Shown here piece after piece: positions 4,979-13,580 of a stretch of DNA of 18,289 nt. Each line of letters starts with the position of its first letter. The first letter of the stretch is position 1. The DNA lies in contig FR888239.1 of NCBI GenBank assembly GCA_000431775.1, positions 1 through 18,289 on the forward strand, given 5' to 3'. Below the pieces are notes generated by a model, which did no database searches, was not told where the DNA came from, and saw only the letters and a program-made list of their open reading frames with translations. Source of the stretch: Clostridium sp. CAG:413 (GTDB taxonomy: Bacteria; Bacillota; Clostridia; Oscillospirales; Acutalibacteraceae). The position numbers were made by a program, and so were the translations under genes.

Positions 4979-7555
4979 ATGAACACTCAGAACTTCACTC
5001 AAAAAACCATTGAAGCGATCCAGAACGCTCAGAATATCGCGTCCGAGAACGAGAATCAGGCGCTCATGCCCGAGCACCTGCTCTATTCTCTGCTTGACCA
5101 GGACGGCGGCCTTATCCCGTCGCTCTTCGGCAAGATGGGCGTTGACAGCAACGCTGTCCTCGCTGAGCTGGATTCATATATTTCTACTCTTCCCAAGGTT
5201 TCGGGCGGCGATATGTATCTCTCCGCCGAGACCGACCGTATAATCCGCGCCGCCGAGAAAGCGGCAAAGAGCATGAAGGATGAATATGTCTCAGTTGAGC
5301 ATCTGATGCTCGGCATATTCGCCGACATGACCCCGCAGATAAGGAAGATATTCAACGCCCACGGCATCACAAAGAATGCTTTTACCGAGGCTCTCTCCAA
5401 GGTCAAGAGCGGCCCCGTAACGAGCGATAACCCCGAGGGCACTTACGATGCCCTCGCAAAATACGGCACCGACCTTGTCAAGCGTGCCCGCGATAACGAG
5501 CTCGACCCCGTTATCGGCCGTGACACCGAGATAAGAAACGTCATCCGTATTCTTTCGAGAAAGACTAAGAATAACCCCGTCCTGATAGGCGAGCCCGGCG
5601 TAGGTAAAACCGCTATAGCCGAGGGGCTTGCCCAGAGGATAGTCAGGGGAGACGTGCCTGAAGGACTGAAGGATAAGACCGTATTCAGCCTTGATATGGG
5701 CGCTCTTATAGCCGGCGCTAAATACAGAGGCGAGTTTGAAGAGAGGCTGAAGGCCGTCCTTGAGGAGATCAAGAAGTCCGAGGGCAAGATCCTGCTCTTC
5801 ATTGATGAACTTCATACTATAGTCGGCGCGGGTAAAACCGAGGGCAGCATGGACGCAGGCAACCTCCTGAAGCCCATGCTTGCAAGAGGCGAGCTGCACT
5901 GCATCGGTGCCACCACTCTTGACGAATACAGGAAGTATATCGAGAAGGACGCCGCTCTTGAACGTCGTTTCCAGCCCGTTATGGTCAATGAGCCTACGGT
6001 CGAGGATACCATCTCGATACTGAGAGGTCTTAAGGAGCGCTACGAAGTCTATCACGGCGTGCGTATCCACGACAGCGCGCTTGTCGCCGCCGCTACGCTC
6101 TCCGACAGATACATTACCGACCGTTTCCTGCCCGATAAGGCTATTGACCTTGTGGATGAGGCCTGCGCCTCCATCCGCACCGAGATCGATTCTATGCCCT
6201 CCGAGCTTGACGATGTCCGCAGGAGGATAATGCAGCTCGAGATCGAGGAAATGGCTCTTAAAAAGGAGACCGACAAGCTCTCCAAGGAGCGCCTTGAGAA
6301 GCTGGGCGCCGAGCTTGCGGAGAATAAGGATAAATACAACGAGATGAAATCCCGCTGGGATGCCGAGAAGCAGAGCGTTGACGAGGTAAAGCGCATCAAG
6401 TCGGAGATCGAGCAGATGCACGCCGACATCGAGCAGGCTCAGCTTCATTATGAATACGAAAAGGCCGCAAAGCTCAAGTATTACGACCTCCCCGCCCTCG
6501 AGAAGAAGCTCTCGGAGGCTGAGGAGCGCAGCGAGCAGCGCAAGGAAAACACCCTTGTCCATGACACCGTGGATGAGGAGGAGATAGCCGCCATCGTCGC
6601 AAAATGGACTGGTATACCCGTTACCAAGCTGATGGAGGGCGAGCGTGAGAAGCTGCTGCATCTCGATAAGGTCATCCATGAGAGAGTTGTCGGCCAGGAC
6701 GAAGCCGTGCAGAAGGTCACCGAGGCCATCCTGCGCTCCCGCGCGGGTATCTCAGACCCCAACAGACCCATCGGCAGCTTCCTCTTCCTCGGCCCCACGG
6801 GCGTCGGCAAGACGGAGCTTGCAAAGGCTCTGGCGGATTGCCTGTTTGACGACGAACACAATATGGTGCGTATTGATATGACCGAGTATATGGAGAAATA
6901 CTCCGTGTCCCGTCTTATCGGTGCGCCTCCGGGATATGTCGGCTATGACGAGGGCGGTCAGCTCACCGAGGCTGTGCGCCGCAAGCCCTACTCGGTCGTC
7001 CTCTTTGATGAGATCGAGAAGGCTCACCCCGATGTATTCAATATCCTGCTCCAGGTGCTTGACGACGGCCGTATCACCGACAGTCAGGGCAGGACGGTGG
7101 ACTTCAAGAATACCATCATCATCCTGACCTCTAACCTCGGCAGCCAGTATCTGCTCGACGGCATTGACGAGAACGGCAATATCTCGGAGGAAGCAAGGAA
7201 GGGAGTTATGGAGGAGCTGCGCCGCAGCTTCCGCCCCGAATTCCTCAACAGGCTTGACGAGACGATATTCTTCCGCCCGCTTACCAAGGATAACCTGAAC
7301 GGCATTATTGATATCATGCTCGCTCAGCTCAGAAAGCGCCTCGCCGACAGGAGCCTCGGCCTCGAGGTCACCGACAAGGCCAAGGAGCTTATCATCGACC
7401 GCGGTTACGATCCCGTCTACGGCGCAAGACCGCTCCGCAGATATCTGCAAAGCAGCCTTGAAACCCTCGTCGCCCGCAAGATACTCTCAGGCGACATTGA
7501 CGCGGACTCCACCATCACGGTCGACGCCGAGAACGGCGAGCTTGTCTGCAAATAA
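4979..7555 (+). CDS. clpB: ATP-dependent disaggregase ClpB
   Basis: ClpB is a hexameric AAA+ chaperone of the cytosol that threads aggregated proteins through its pore, working with DnaK. The 858 residues match the normal family length. Domain order: Clp N domain (1-145), NBD1 with Walker A GEPGVGKT (204-211), Walker [10 protein letters not shown] (271-279), pore loop KYRGEF and arginine fingers R329/R330; a coiled-coil M domain (about 405-525); then NBD2 with GPTGVGKT (605-612), VVLFDEIE (673-680), pore loop GYVGYDEGG and FLNRLDE (R757-containing arginine finger region). The M domain and absence of an IGF/IGL loop favour ClpB over ClpA/ClpC. AGGTGA lies 4 bases ahead of the ATG. It is the second gene after an unusual RHH protein; no known CtsR or HrcA site is visible, so stress control may differ from the Bacillus pattern. 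Confidence 0.97.
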   Translation: MNTQNFTQKTIEAIQNAQNIASENENQALMPEHLLYSLLDQDGGLIPSLFGKMGVDSNAVLAELDSYISTLPKVSGGDMYLSAETDRIIRAAEKAAKSMKDEYVSVEHLMLGIFADMTPQIRKIFNAHGITKNAFTEALSKVKSGPVTSDNPEGTYDALAKYGTDLVKRARDNELDPVIGRDTEIRNVIRILSRKTKNNPVLIGEPGVGKTAIAEGLAQRIVRGDVPEGLKDKTVFSLDMGALIAGAKYRGEFEERLKAVLEEIKKSEGKILLFIDELHTIVGAGKTEGSMDAGNLLKPMLARGELHCIGATTLDEYRKYIEKDAALERRFQPVMVNEPTVEDTISILRGLKERYEVYHGVRIHDSALVAAATLSDRYITDRFLPDKAIDLVDEACASIRTEIDSMPSELDDVRRRIMQLEIEEMALKKETDKLSKERLEKLGAELAENKDKYNEMKSRWDAEKQSVDEVKRIKSEIEQMHADIEQAQLHYEYEKAAKLKYYDLPALEKKLSEAEERSEQRKENTLVHDTVDEEEIAAIVAKWTGIPVTKLMEGEREKLLHLDKVIHERVVGQDEAVQKVTEAILRSRAGISDPNRPIGSFLFLGPTGVGKTELAKALADCLFDDEHNMVRIDMTEYMEKYSVSRLIGAPPGYVGYDEGGQLTEAVRRKPYSVVLFDEIEKAHPDVFNILLQVLDDGRITDSQGRTVDFKNTIIILTSNLGSQYLLDGIDENGNISEEARKGVMEELRRSFRPEFLNRLDETIFFRPLTKDNLNGIIDIMLAQLRKRLADRSLGLEVTDKAKELIIDRGYDPVYGARPLRRYLQSSLETLVARKILSGDIDADSTITVDAENGELVCK

Positions 7556-7563
7556 TAATACAG

Positions 7564-7601
7564 TACCCCCTCGGAGTTTCAAGCTCCGAAGGGGTATTTT
7601 G
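7564..7601 (+). terminator. terminator of clpB (possibly bidirectional)
   Basis: A 13-bp stem with one mismatch (TACCCCCTCGGAG at 7564-7576 against CTCCGAAGGGGTA at 7584-7596) ends in TATTTTG. It lies 9 bases after the clpB stop and 7 bases before the convergent minus-strand gene end at 7608, so it can serve both genes. Confidence 0.8.
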
Positions 7602-7607
7602 CTGTGT

Positions 7608-9221
7608 TCAGTTGAATACCGTGCCGTCCTTGAGGACATCCTCGGGTGAGGAGTCGGCGGCGTAGTAGCGGAAGGCTGCGCCCTCGGCTCGTAAAGCGAT
7701 GATATATTTGCCGTCATCCGTTTTGAGTGTCAGCCTTACGCCGTCAAAGCGGTAGCTGCCGATGCCGAGATAGCTGCTGAGAAACCCGGGTGAAAACTCA
7801 AATTTGCCGTCCTTATCAAGCTTGAACGACGGTGTTGAATTTACCTTGCCGTCGTTGACAGTATCGCTGTAATAGGTCTTGTCGTATATAATCCCACCCT
7901 CGGTGACCTCACAGCCCGCAAGGGCGTCGATGAATTTTTCCACCTCTTTTGGTGAAACCACCCTATGCGAGTAGGACTCCTTGAAGTATCCGCACTCATA
8001 CATTTCGGCGAGATCCTTGCCGAAGCAGAAGAGAGTGTCCGTGCCGTTGACGTGGTTTATGCAGACGGTCAGATATGACGGGCGGTTCTCGGGGGTGGAG
8101 CCGTCGATGGGGCTTTTGTGTATCCTGATTTTTTTGAGAGCGTCGGTCGCCGATTTGACGGCTGCTTCGTCGGAGACGGTGAAGGTCTTGCCTTCATAGG
8201 CGACGGTTATGCTCGAGATATCGTCAAAGGCGCCGTCCGTGCCGGCAAAGTCGGTCATTTTGTCAAGGCGTACCCCTGCGGGGTCGGTCAGCAGGCATAC
8301 AGCCGCTGCAACGCAAACGACAACTGCGGATATTACGAGCCAAAATGCGGGTTTCTTGTAATTCAAAATATTTTTCACCCTTTCTTTAACTCCGACCTCC
8401 CCGAAGGCTATCGGGCAGGCGGCTGCGGTGCGCCTCGGGGCGCTGCAATCGAGCAGTGCCTGCGAATAGGCGCATTTTTTATCGCTTCCGAGGTCTTTTA
8501 TCACCCGTTCGTCGCATGCGATCTCAATGTCACGGCAAAGCAGGGCGTATGAGAGCCAACAGAGCGGGTTGAACCAATGCAGCGCAAGCGCGGCAAAGGC
8601 AGCGGGCTTCAGCAGGTGGTCTTTGCGTGCGAGATGCGCTCTCTCATGGGCGAGCACAAGCTCACGTTTTTCGCCGTCCATATCAGACGGCAGATAAATC
8701 TTCGGCCTGATAACGCCGAGAATGAAAGGGGAGCTTACCGAGTCGCAAAGCAGGATGTTGCCCTCGAGCGGTGCGGTCATTGCGACCTTTTTACGCAGCC
8801 TGACGTAGCTGACAGCGGCGCAGATAAGAGTTGCGACAACGCCTGCAAGCCATATCACGGCGAGGATCTCGGTCAAATTCACCGTTGACGCGGCAGCTTG
8901 CGGCGCATTTGTCACGGCGGGCAGGCTTGGGCTCGGGCTCGGGCTCGGCACGGCAGCGGGCGAAATAACGCTCTCGGCGGTCCTTGCAATCACCCGATCG
9001 GTCGGGCTGAAGCTTGGCACAAGGCTGAAAATGCTCCTGAATGAGAGCGGGCAAAGCAGCCGCACGGCGGTCAGCGCCCACATAAGGCAGATAAGCGAGC
9101 GCGGGGCTTTTTTGAGCAGCGCCCGCAGCAGCGCTACGGCAAGCATCATCCATGTTGCCGCCATGCTCATGTCGAGCACCTTGATGAATACCTCGGTAAG
9201 CGAATTCATAAAGCCGCCCAT
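7608..9221 (-). CDS. M56 (BlaR1-like) membrane zinc metallopeptidase
   Basis: A 537-residue membrane sensor-protease of the BlaR1/MecR1 peptidase family, which in known systems cleaves or inactivates a BlaI-type repressor upon a signal. Hydrophobic segments are near residues 21-36, 44-60, 118-140 and 293-311. The zinc motif HERAH is at 192-196, followed by HWFNPLCWLSY and DIEIACDERVI, where the third ligand glutamate lies. A proline/serine linker (PSPSPSPS, about 92-99) joins the first helices to the protease part. The outside C-terminal part (about 315-537) is not a penicillin-binding domain; it contains a small beta domain (YRFDGVRLTLKTDDGKYIIAL). It therefore probably senses something other than beta-lactams directly. 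A perfect AAGGAGGTG precedes the ATG, and the start overlaps the BlaI stop (TAATG), indicating coupled translation. Confidence 0.88.
   Translation of the reverse strand: MGGFMNSLTEVFIKVLDMSMAATWMMLAVALLRALLKKAPRSLICLMWALTAVRLLCPLSFRSIFSLVPSFSPTDRVIARTAESVISPAAVPSPSPSPSLPAVTNAPQAAASTVNLTEILAVIWLAGVVATLICAAVSYVRLRKKVAMTAPLEGNILLCDSVSSPFILGVIRPKIYLPSDMDGEKRELVLAHERAHLARKDHLLKPAAFAALALHWFNPLCWLSYALLCRDIEIACDERVIKDLGSDKKCAYSQALLDCSAPRRTAAACPIAFGEVGVKERVKNILNYKKPAFWLVISAVVVCVAAAVCLLTDPAGVRLDKMTDFAGTDGAFDDISSITVAYEGKTFTVSDEAAVKSATDALKKIRIHKSPIDGSTPENRPSYLTVCINHVNGTDTLFCFGKDLAEMYECGYFKESYSHRVVSPKEVEKFIDALAGCEVTEGGIIYDKTYYSDTVNDGKVNSTPSFKLDKDGKFEFSPGFLSSYLGIGSYRFDGVRLTLKTDDGKYIIALRAEGAAFRYYAADSSPEDVLKDGTVFN
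8929..8946 (-). repeat. GGGCTC x3 short tandem repeat
   Basis: Three exact tandem GGGCTC units lie inside the M56 gene and encode part of its Pro-Ser linker. The length keeps the reading frame if whole units are gained or lost, so the linker could vary in length between strains. Confidence 0.7.
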
Positions 9222-9586
9222 TACCGCACCTCCTTCGCCTCGTCTATCATGCGCCGGATGGTGTCAATCTCTTTGTCGGTCAACTTTTTGCGGCTTGAGA
9301 ATGCCGCTATAAAAGCGGGCAGCGAGCCGCCAAATACTTCGTCCACGAATTTTGCGCTCTGCATACCGTGGAGCTGCTCCTTGGTTATCAAAACGGTGAC
9401 GGTGCTGTCCTCGGTCTTGAATATGCCGTTGTCGCAGAATTTTCTGAGTGCGGAGTAGACGGTGGGGCGCTTCCAATTCAGCTGAGCGGCGCAGCGCTTG
9501 ACAAGCTCGCCCGTGGATATCGGGGCGTTGCTCCAGACAATGTCGGCGAATTTCTCGTCAACCGCGCCGAGCTTTAATTCGTTCAT
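9221..9586 (-). CDS. BlaI/MecI/CopY-family repressor
   Basis: A 121-residue winged-helix repressor. The region from about residue 8 to 68 carries the family pattern: DEKFADIVWSNAPISTGELVKR, then a recognition helix in WKRPTVYSALRKF, then the wing (GIFKTEDSTVTVLIT). The C-terminal helices serve dimerisation and, in known relatives, contain the site cut by the partner protease. ATG at 9586 is chosen: CAGGAGA lies 7 bases before it, whereas an in-frame ATG at 9622 sits inside the promoter. The gene ends in the TAATG overlap with the M56 protease gene, the standard arrangement for a repressor/sensor pair. A palindrome at its own promoter suggests autoregulation. Confidence 0.92.
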   Translation of the reverse strand: MNELKLGAVDEKFADIVWSNAPISTGELVKRCAAQLNWKRPTVYSALRKFCDNGIFKTEDSTVTVLITKEQLHGMQSAKFVDEVFGGSLPAFIAAFSSRKKLTDKEIDTIRRMIDEAKEVR

Positions 9587-9602
9587 ATTATCGTCTCCTG
9601 AC

Positions 9603-9655
9603 TGTCGGTAGCCTACCGACAATTATAGTTTACAGCCTACCGACACTTTTGTCAA
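9603..9655 (-). promoter_or_regulatory. BlaI-M56 promoter with operator palindrome
   Basis: On the minus strand TTGACA (9650-9655) is followed by TAAACT at 17 bases (9627-9632), or by an overlapping TATAAT (9622-9627) at 22 bases; one of these is the -10. Directly after it lies a perfect palindrome, TGTCGGTAG-N-CTACCGACA (9603-9621). The 12-base core AGCCTACCGACA is repeated at 9634-9645 between -35 and -10, 24 bases away. Two such sites straddling the -10 box are what a dimeric BlaI repressor would use. The sequence differs from the TACA-N2-TGTA core familiar from MecI/BlaI/CopY. Confidence 0.8.
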
Positions 9656-9666
9656 GCCCTTTTTGC

Positions 9667-9703
9667 AAAAAAATACAGCGCCTCTTTTGTGAAGAAGCGC
9701 TGT
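9667..9703 (-). terminator. terminator of the TetR-ABC-hydrolase operon
   Basis: A 12-bp stem (9675-9686 with 9692-9703, core ACAGCGC/GCGCTGT, one G-T pair) is followed on the minus strand by TATTTTTTT. It begins 8 bases after the hydrolase stop and separates that operon from the BlaI promoter. Confidence 0.88.
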
Positions 9704-9710
9704 AAGCGGT

Positions 9711-10406
9711 TTAATTGCGTGAGAGCGTCTCATGCTCCCAATTTTTCATGAATTCAAGCTGCTCCGGGGTGTGAAGCCAATGCTCGCCGCCCGGCATTAC
9801 GGTCAGCGTGCAGGGGTTTGCGGCAATGAAGCCGTCGATGACCCTGCGGGGGATAGTCTCGTCGCATTTGCCGTAGAGGATATCCGTCACGCCCTCGGCG
9901 GAAACGGGGTGGCTGCGGGCATAGCAGAGATAATCCCATGAGAGGGTTTGACCGAATTCGGTCGGTATCTCTTCCTCGGCCTCAAGGCTCTCCTCGCTCA
10001 CGCCCGCAAGCTGCATCAGGCCGCTTATCATATCGACCATGTCGAGCAGGGGAGAGACGAGCAGGCGGCGTTCGAGCCGCTCGCCCTTGAATGCGAGCAG
10101 AGAGAACCACGAGCCGATGCTGGTGGCTCTGAGAGATATGCTCTGCCAATTCGCCTTTGCGTATTGCATTACTTTTTGCAGCTCGGGTACGACCTCCCAA
10201 GGCAGCAGCTTTACGCCGTCCTGCCTGCCGTCGTGCTCGGGCAGGTCGATAGCGAGCACCTGCCAACCGAGCGGATTTGCGACCTCGGCGAAGCGCTCCG
10301 CCTCCTCCTTGCAGCCGAATTGACCGTGAACAAAGAGGAATACTTTATCGGATCTTTTGCCGTAAAGCGCTGCGGGGATACCGCTGATATCAAAAAATTC
10401 TTTCAT
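9711..10406 (-). CDS. alpha/beta hydrolase
   Basis: A 231-residue cytosolic alpha/beta-hydrolase. The likely oxyanion-hole motif is VHGQFG (H27-G28); the nucleophile elbow is ATSIGS (S96, with Ala-Thr before the serine instead of the usual G-x); D182 in YGKCDETIP and H209 in GGEHW complete the catalytic triad. The family includes esterases, lipases and acyl-peptide hydrolases; no substrate can be read from the sequence. It starts 6 bases after the ABC permease stop with no clear ribosome binding site, so it is the last gene of the TetR-ABC operon and probably translated by coupling. A role in modifying or hydrolysing the compound exported by the ABC pair is an inference. Confidence 0.85.
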   Translation of the reverse strand: MKEFFDISGIPAALYGKRSDKVFLFVHGQFGCKEEAERFAEVANPLGWQVLAIDLPEHDGRQDGVKLLPWEVVPELQKVMQYAKANWQSISLRATSIGSWFSLLAFKGERLERRLLVSPLLDMVDMISGLMQLAGVSEESLEAEEEIPTEFGQTLSWDYLCYARSHPVSAEGVTDILYGKCDETIPRRVIDGFIAANPCTLTVMPGGEHWLHTPEQLEFMKNWEHETLSRN

Positions 10407-10412
10407 AATTCA

Positions 10413-12020
10413 TTAGTTGCAGCTGAGATTTGAGAATATCTCAGCGCCTTTCTTTTTGCACCATGCAAAGAGTACGGCGCAGATTATCAAGCTGAGCGCC
10501 GCTATGCAGCCGAGGTAGGCTGCGGCGCCGAGGGGGTATGCGAAGAAGAAAAACGGGAGTGCGATGACTGCGCTGTATGCCCAGCCGCCGAACATGGCGA
10601 ACATAACGCTGCCGCCCTGCTTTATCGGGGTTATCTCGTTTGTCCAGGTGAGATTCGGCATTTTAAGACCGAGGACGAGGCCGAATACCGCGGCGAGGAG
10701 CGTGTATATTGCGATGATCGCAATAGTTATGAGTGATTCGGCAAGGGTCATCTTCAGCGTGAAAACGCCGCAGAGTGTGCAGAAGAGGGCGGGTACGCCC
10801 GAGAGAAGTATCTGCACCTTGAGCTTCGCCTTGAGCACCTGCCAAGCGTTGACAGGCAGTGACTGTGCGAGCCATATCGACTTGCCCTCGAGCGATATCG
10901 AGGGGGCTGTGATGTCTATCGCTGAGATCATGGCGCATATCGCGGCGCACAGAAGCACGGGCACGGTGTCGGGCTGCTCGACGAACGCAGCTTTAAGCAC
11001 TTCGCCGAGATAATTGCCCTTGATGAGCAGCGCAACGCCGCCGATGAACAGGAAGACAATGCCGAGGCCGCAGTTGAGCATATAGCTCGGGCTGGCAGTG
11101 AAGCGGCGCATCTCTTTGCCGAAGAGGGCGGAGGATACGCTCTTGACCTTTTCGGCTTTTTCTTTGTAAACCGTCTTTGTAACTTTGGCGGTCGATGTGG
11201 CTATGCCGATGAAGCTGCGTGAGAGCAGGAACCACAGCAGAGCCGTGAGCACAGCGACTATGACGGTCACGACGACGGCTGCCGTTATATAACCCTCGCC
11301 CATGCGGCCGAGGAAATAGAGCGGGTATGCCGAAGCCTTAATCTTTGCACCGTAGGTTGAGACGTTGACGATAAGATTCTGGATAATATCCTGAGCCTTG
11401 AAGGATATAAAGTAGTATACGCCGAAGAACAACAGCGAGACAAGCACGGTGATAAAGCTCTTATTCTTGAGCTTGAGGCTTACCTTGGCTACCACCCAGC
11501 CGAGCAGGCATGAGAGCAGCATGACTATCACCGAGACGAGCAGCGCAAGCACCAGTGAGCAGACCACTGCGGCTGCGCCCGGGGCGGCGATGACCCAATA
11601 GACTATTATTGCGGGCAGCATCACGACCTCGGAATACATAAGACCGATCAGATAAACGCCCAGCAGGCGGGAAATCATGATGTAGCGCACGGGTATCGGC
11701 ATTGAGAGCAGCAGGTCGTTATCCTTTGAGAGATAAAGCCCGGAGTAGGTGTTGAATACGCTGCCGAATGCGCCGAGGGCTATGGCGATAAGGCTCATTA
11801 TCGTGAAGTAGAGCCAGCCCGCTCCCGCAATGACCATGGGCTCGCACATGGATATCGACAGATAGGTGAATATGCCGCCAAGCACGCCGACCATGAGTAT
11901 GACGTATATGGCGAAGAACATAATCGTCGATGCTTTTGAGCGCTTTTTATTTTTCTTTGCGTCGTAGAAATAGCTGCGGAATATCTCCGTCATTTGCTTG
12001 TGAAGCAGAGTTTTGAGCAT
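10413..12020 (-). CDS. ABC transporter permease
   Basis: A 535-residue polytopic membrane protein with about twelve hydrophobic segments in two halves, with a charged cytosolic stretch around residues 285-310 (TAKVTKTVYKEKAEKVKS). It resembles the large ABC-2-like exporter permeases found beside single-domain ATPases in Firmicutes. The N-terminus is cytosolic and basic (DAKKNKKRSK). Its ATG overlaps the ATPase stop in a TAATG, so the pair is translationally coupled and should assemble as an exporter. The substrate is unknown: candidates are lipids, peptides or drugs, given the TetR control. Confidence 0.88.
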   Translation of the reverse strand: MLKTLLHKQMTEIFRSYFYDAKKNKKRSKASTIMFFAIYVILMVGVLGGIFTYLSISMCEPMVIAGAGWLYFTIMSLIAIALGAFGSVFNTYSGLYLSKDNDLLLSMPIPVRYIMISRLLGVYLIGLMYSEVVMLPAIIVYWVIAAPGAAAVVCSLVLALLVSVIVMLLSCLLGWVVAKVSLKLKNKSFITVLVSLLFFGVYYFISFKAQDIIQNLIVNVSTYGAKIKASAYPLYFLGRMGEGYITAAVVVTVIVAVLTALLWFLLSRSFIGIATSTAKVTKTVYKEKAEKVKSVSSALFGKEMRRFTASPSYMLNCGLGIVFLFIGGVALLIKGNYLGEVLKAAFVEQPDTVPVLLCAAICAMISAIDITAPSISLEGKSIWLAQSLPVNAWQVLKAKLKVQILLSGVPALFCTLCGVFTLKMTLAESLITIAIIAIYTLLAAVFGLVLGLKMPNLTWTNEITPIKQGGSVMFAMFGGWAYSAVIALPFFFFAYPLGAAAYLGCIAALSLIICAVLFAWCKKKGAEIFSNLSCN

Positions 12021-12727
12021 TATTCTCCCTCCAATTCAAGGAATACTTCCTCGAGCGAATCGTCGCCCTTGACCTCCTCCATGGTGCCGGAGCGGATGAG
12101 CTTGCCCGCCTTGATTATGGCAACCTTGTCGCAGAGCTTCTCGGCGACCTCAAGCACATGGGTGGAGAAGAATATTGCGCCGCCGTTGTCACAGACCTCG
12201 CGCATCATGCCCTTGAGCAGGTGGGCTGCCTTGGGGTCTAGGCCGACAAACGGCTCATCCATGATGATGAGCCTCGGCTCGTGTATCCATGCCGAGATGA
12301 TGGCGAGTTTTTGCTTCATGCCGTGTGAATAGGAGGCTATCGGCTGAGCAAGGTCGGCGGTCAGCTCAAATATGTCGGCGTATTTGTGTATGCGCTCCAT
12401 TCTCTCCGCCGAGCCAATGCCGAATATATCTGCGATGAAGTTCAGATACTTGATGCCCGTCATGTATTCATACAGGTCGGGGTTATCGGGGATATAGGCT
12501 ATCTGCTTTTTGCAGGTGAGGGGGTCGGCCTTGATGGAGGTGCCGCATACGGTTATTTCGCCCTCGTCAAACTTCTGAATGCCCACAACGGATTTGAGTG
12601 TGGTGGTCTTGCCGGCGCCGTTGTGGCCGATGAAGCCGTAGATCTCGCCCGGGGCGATGTGCAGCGAGAGGTCGTCAACGGCCTTTTTCTCGCCGAATGT
12701 TTTTGTAAGGTGTTCGATTTTAAGCAT
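12020..12727 (-). CDS. ABC transporter ATP-binding protein
   Basis: A 235-residue ABC ATPase that powers the adjacent permease. Walker A is GHNGAGKTT (34-42), the signature is a SHGMKQK variant of LSGGQ (134-140), Walker B is LIIMDEP (153-159), the D-loop is GLD and the switch histidine is H190 (FSTH). GGAGA lies 7 bases before the ATG. It starts 18 bases after the tetR stop. The SHGMKQK signature is common in exporter-type ATPases of ABC-2 systems. Confidence 0.95.
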   Translation of the reverse strand: MLKIEHLTKTFGEKKAVDDLSLHIAPGEIYGFIGHNGAGKTTTLKSVVGIQKFDEGEITVCGTSIKADPLTCKKQIAYIPDNPDLYEYMTGIKYLNFIADIFGIGSAERMERIHKYADIFELTADLAQPIASYSHGMKQKLAIISAWIHEPRLIIMDEPFVGLDPKAAHLLKGMMREVCDNGGAIFFSTHVLEVAEKLCDKVAIIKAGKLIRSGTMEEVKGDDSLEEVFLELEGE

Positions 12728-12745
12728 GATAATTCTCCAATCGGT

Positions 12746-13390
12746 TTAGTGATTTTCGTCGTTTCTGTAGCCCTCAATGACATCGGAAAAGACCTTAAAG
12801 CGGTCATAATTATTCTCTGTGAAGCCGGGTATCTGCTTGATGGCTCTGCACATGGCGACGCTGAAGCCGGTGATTATGTTGCTTATCTCCTCGTCGGAGT
12901 AGGGGCAGCCGCCCGTGACTATCAGCGTTGCGATGCTGTGGCCGACAAGGCACATATTGCGGAAATACCGCTCGGCTTCGGCGGCGGTCATGTCATATAT
13001 CCGCATTATCGGCTCCCTCAGCTGCTCGAAGGAATGGGTCGTTGACTCGATCGCGCCGTTTTTGCCGTCATGTGTCGGGGTGAGGAACAGCAGCCTGTAA
13101 AGCTCCGGCTCCTCCTTTGCGAATTTGATATGCTGCATTCCGAAGCCGTAGAACGGTATCTTCATGCTGAGCCCTATCGCCGTGTAGCGGTCATACAGCG
13201 CCATGGCGGCGGCGCGGACCTCTCTCTTTGCCTCCTCCATCGTGTTGAAGCAGGTGAATACCGGCTGAGTCGATACCCCCAGCTCGTCGGCGATAGCCCT
13301 TGCGGTGAGGGCGGATATGCCCTTGGCTTTAACAACGCTCAGAGCCGCCTGAACCATCTCGTCTCTCGTGAATTTGACTCTCGGCGCCAT
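12746..13390 (-). CDS. TetR/AcrR-family transcriptional regulator
   Basis: A 214-residue TetR regulator, normally a dimer that leaves DNA when a small molecule binds. The helix-turn-helix lies at about residues 9-55: TRDEMVQAALSVVKAKGISALTARAIADELGVSTQPVF. The C-terminal ligand-binding half (60-214) is helical and not assignable to a ligand. AGAGGA lies about 8 bases before the ATG. It is first in the operon tetR-ATPase-permease-hydrolase, whose promoter carries a 24-bp palindrome, so it likely represses itself and the exporter. Confidence 0.92.
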   Translation of the reverse strand: MAPRVKFTRDEMVQAALSVVKAKGISALTARAIADELGVSTQPVFTCFNTMEEAKREVRAAAMALYDRYTAIGLSMKIPFYGFGMQHIKFAKEEPELYRLLFLTPTHDGKNGAIESTTHSFEQLREPIMRIYDMTAAEAERYFRNMCLVGHSIATLIVTGGCPYSDEEISNIITGFSVAMCRAIKQIPGFTENNYDRFKVFSDVIEGYRNDENH

Positions 13391-13428
13391 TTCATCATCC
13401 TCTCTGCGAGAATTAACATGAATTCATT

Positions 13429-13452
13429 GATATATATCGAGCGATATATATC
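13429..13452 (-). promoter_or_regulatory. TetR operator palindrome
   Basis: Perfect inverted repeat: arms GATATATATCG (13429-13439) and CGATATATATC (13442-13452) around a 2-base centre. It lies just downstream of the predicted transcript start and 39 bases before the tetR start, where a bound dimer would block transcription. Confidence 0.8.
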
Positions 13453-13463
13453 TAACGGTGTTT

Positions 13464-13492
13464 ATTATACAATATTCGAGCCGCTGTGTCAA
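13464..13492 (-). promoter_or_regulatory. promoter of the TetR-ABC-hydrolase operon
   Basis: On the minus strand a fully consensus TTGACA (13487-13492), exactly 17 bases, and TATAAT (13464-13469). Such a strong promoter immediately ahead of an operator is typical of a repressed, inducible operon. Confidence 0.85.
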
Positions 13493-13524
13493 TAGTATTC
13501 TTAAACTGTAACTGTTTTGTAATA

Positions 13525-13564
13525 AAAGAACTCCGAGGCCGGCATTTTATTGCAGACCTCGGAG
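13525..13564 (-). terminator. terminator of the ligase-condensation-carrier operon
   Basis: Stem CTCCGAGG/CCTCGGAG (13557-13564 and 13531-13538) with an 18-base loop that contains an inner GCA/TGC pair, followed on the minus strand by TTCTTTTATT. It begins 16 bases after the phosphopantetheinyl transferase stop. Confidence 0.75.
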
Positions 13565-13580
13565 AGATAATTATTGAGTT

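Noticed and set aside
5291..6679. Long minus-strand open frame (462 codons) inside clpB, plus several others antisense to clpB
   Set aside because: They lie wholly opposite a complete ClpB with all motifs, lack ribosome binding sites and any family resemblance. Long shadow frames are expected in GC-rich codon-biased genes.
9587..9622. Upstream ATG extending the BlaI-type repressor by 12 residues
   Set aside because: It falls within the -10/operator region; CAGGAGA supports the ATG at 9586 and the family N-terminus begins there.
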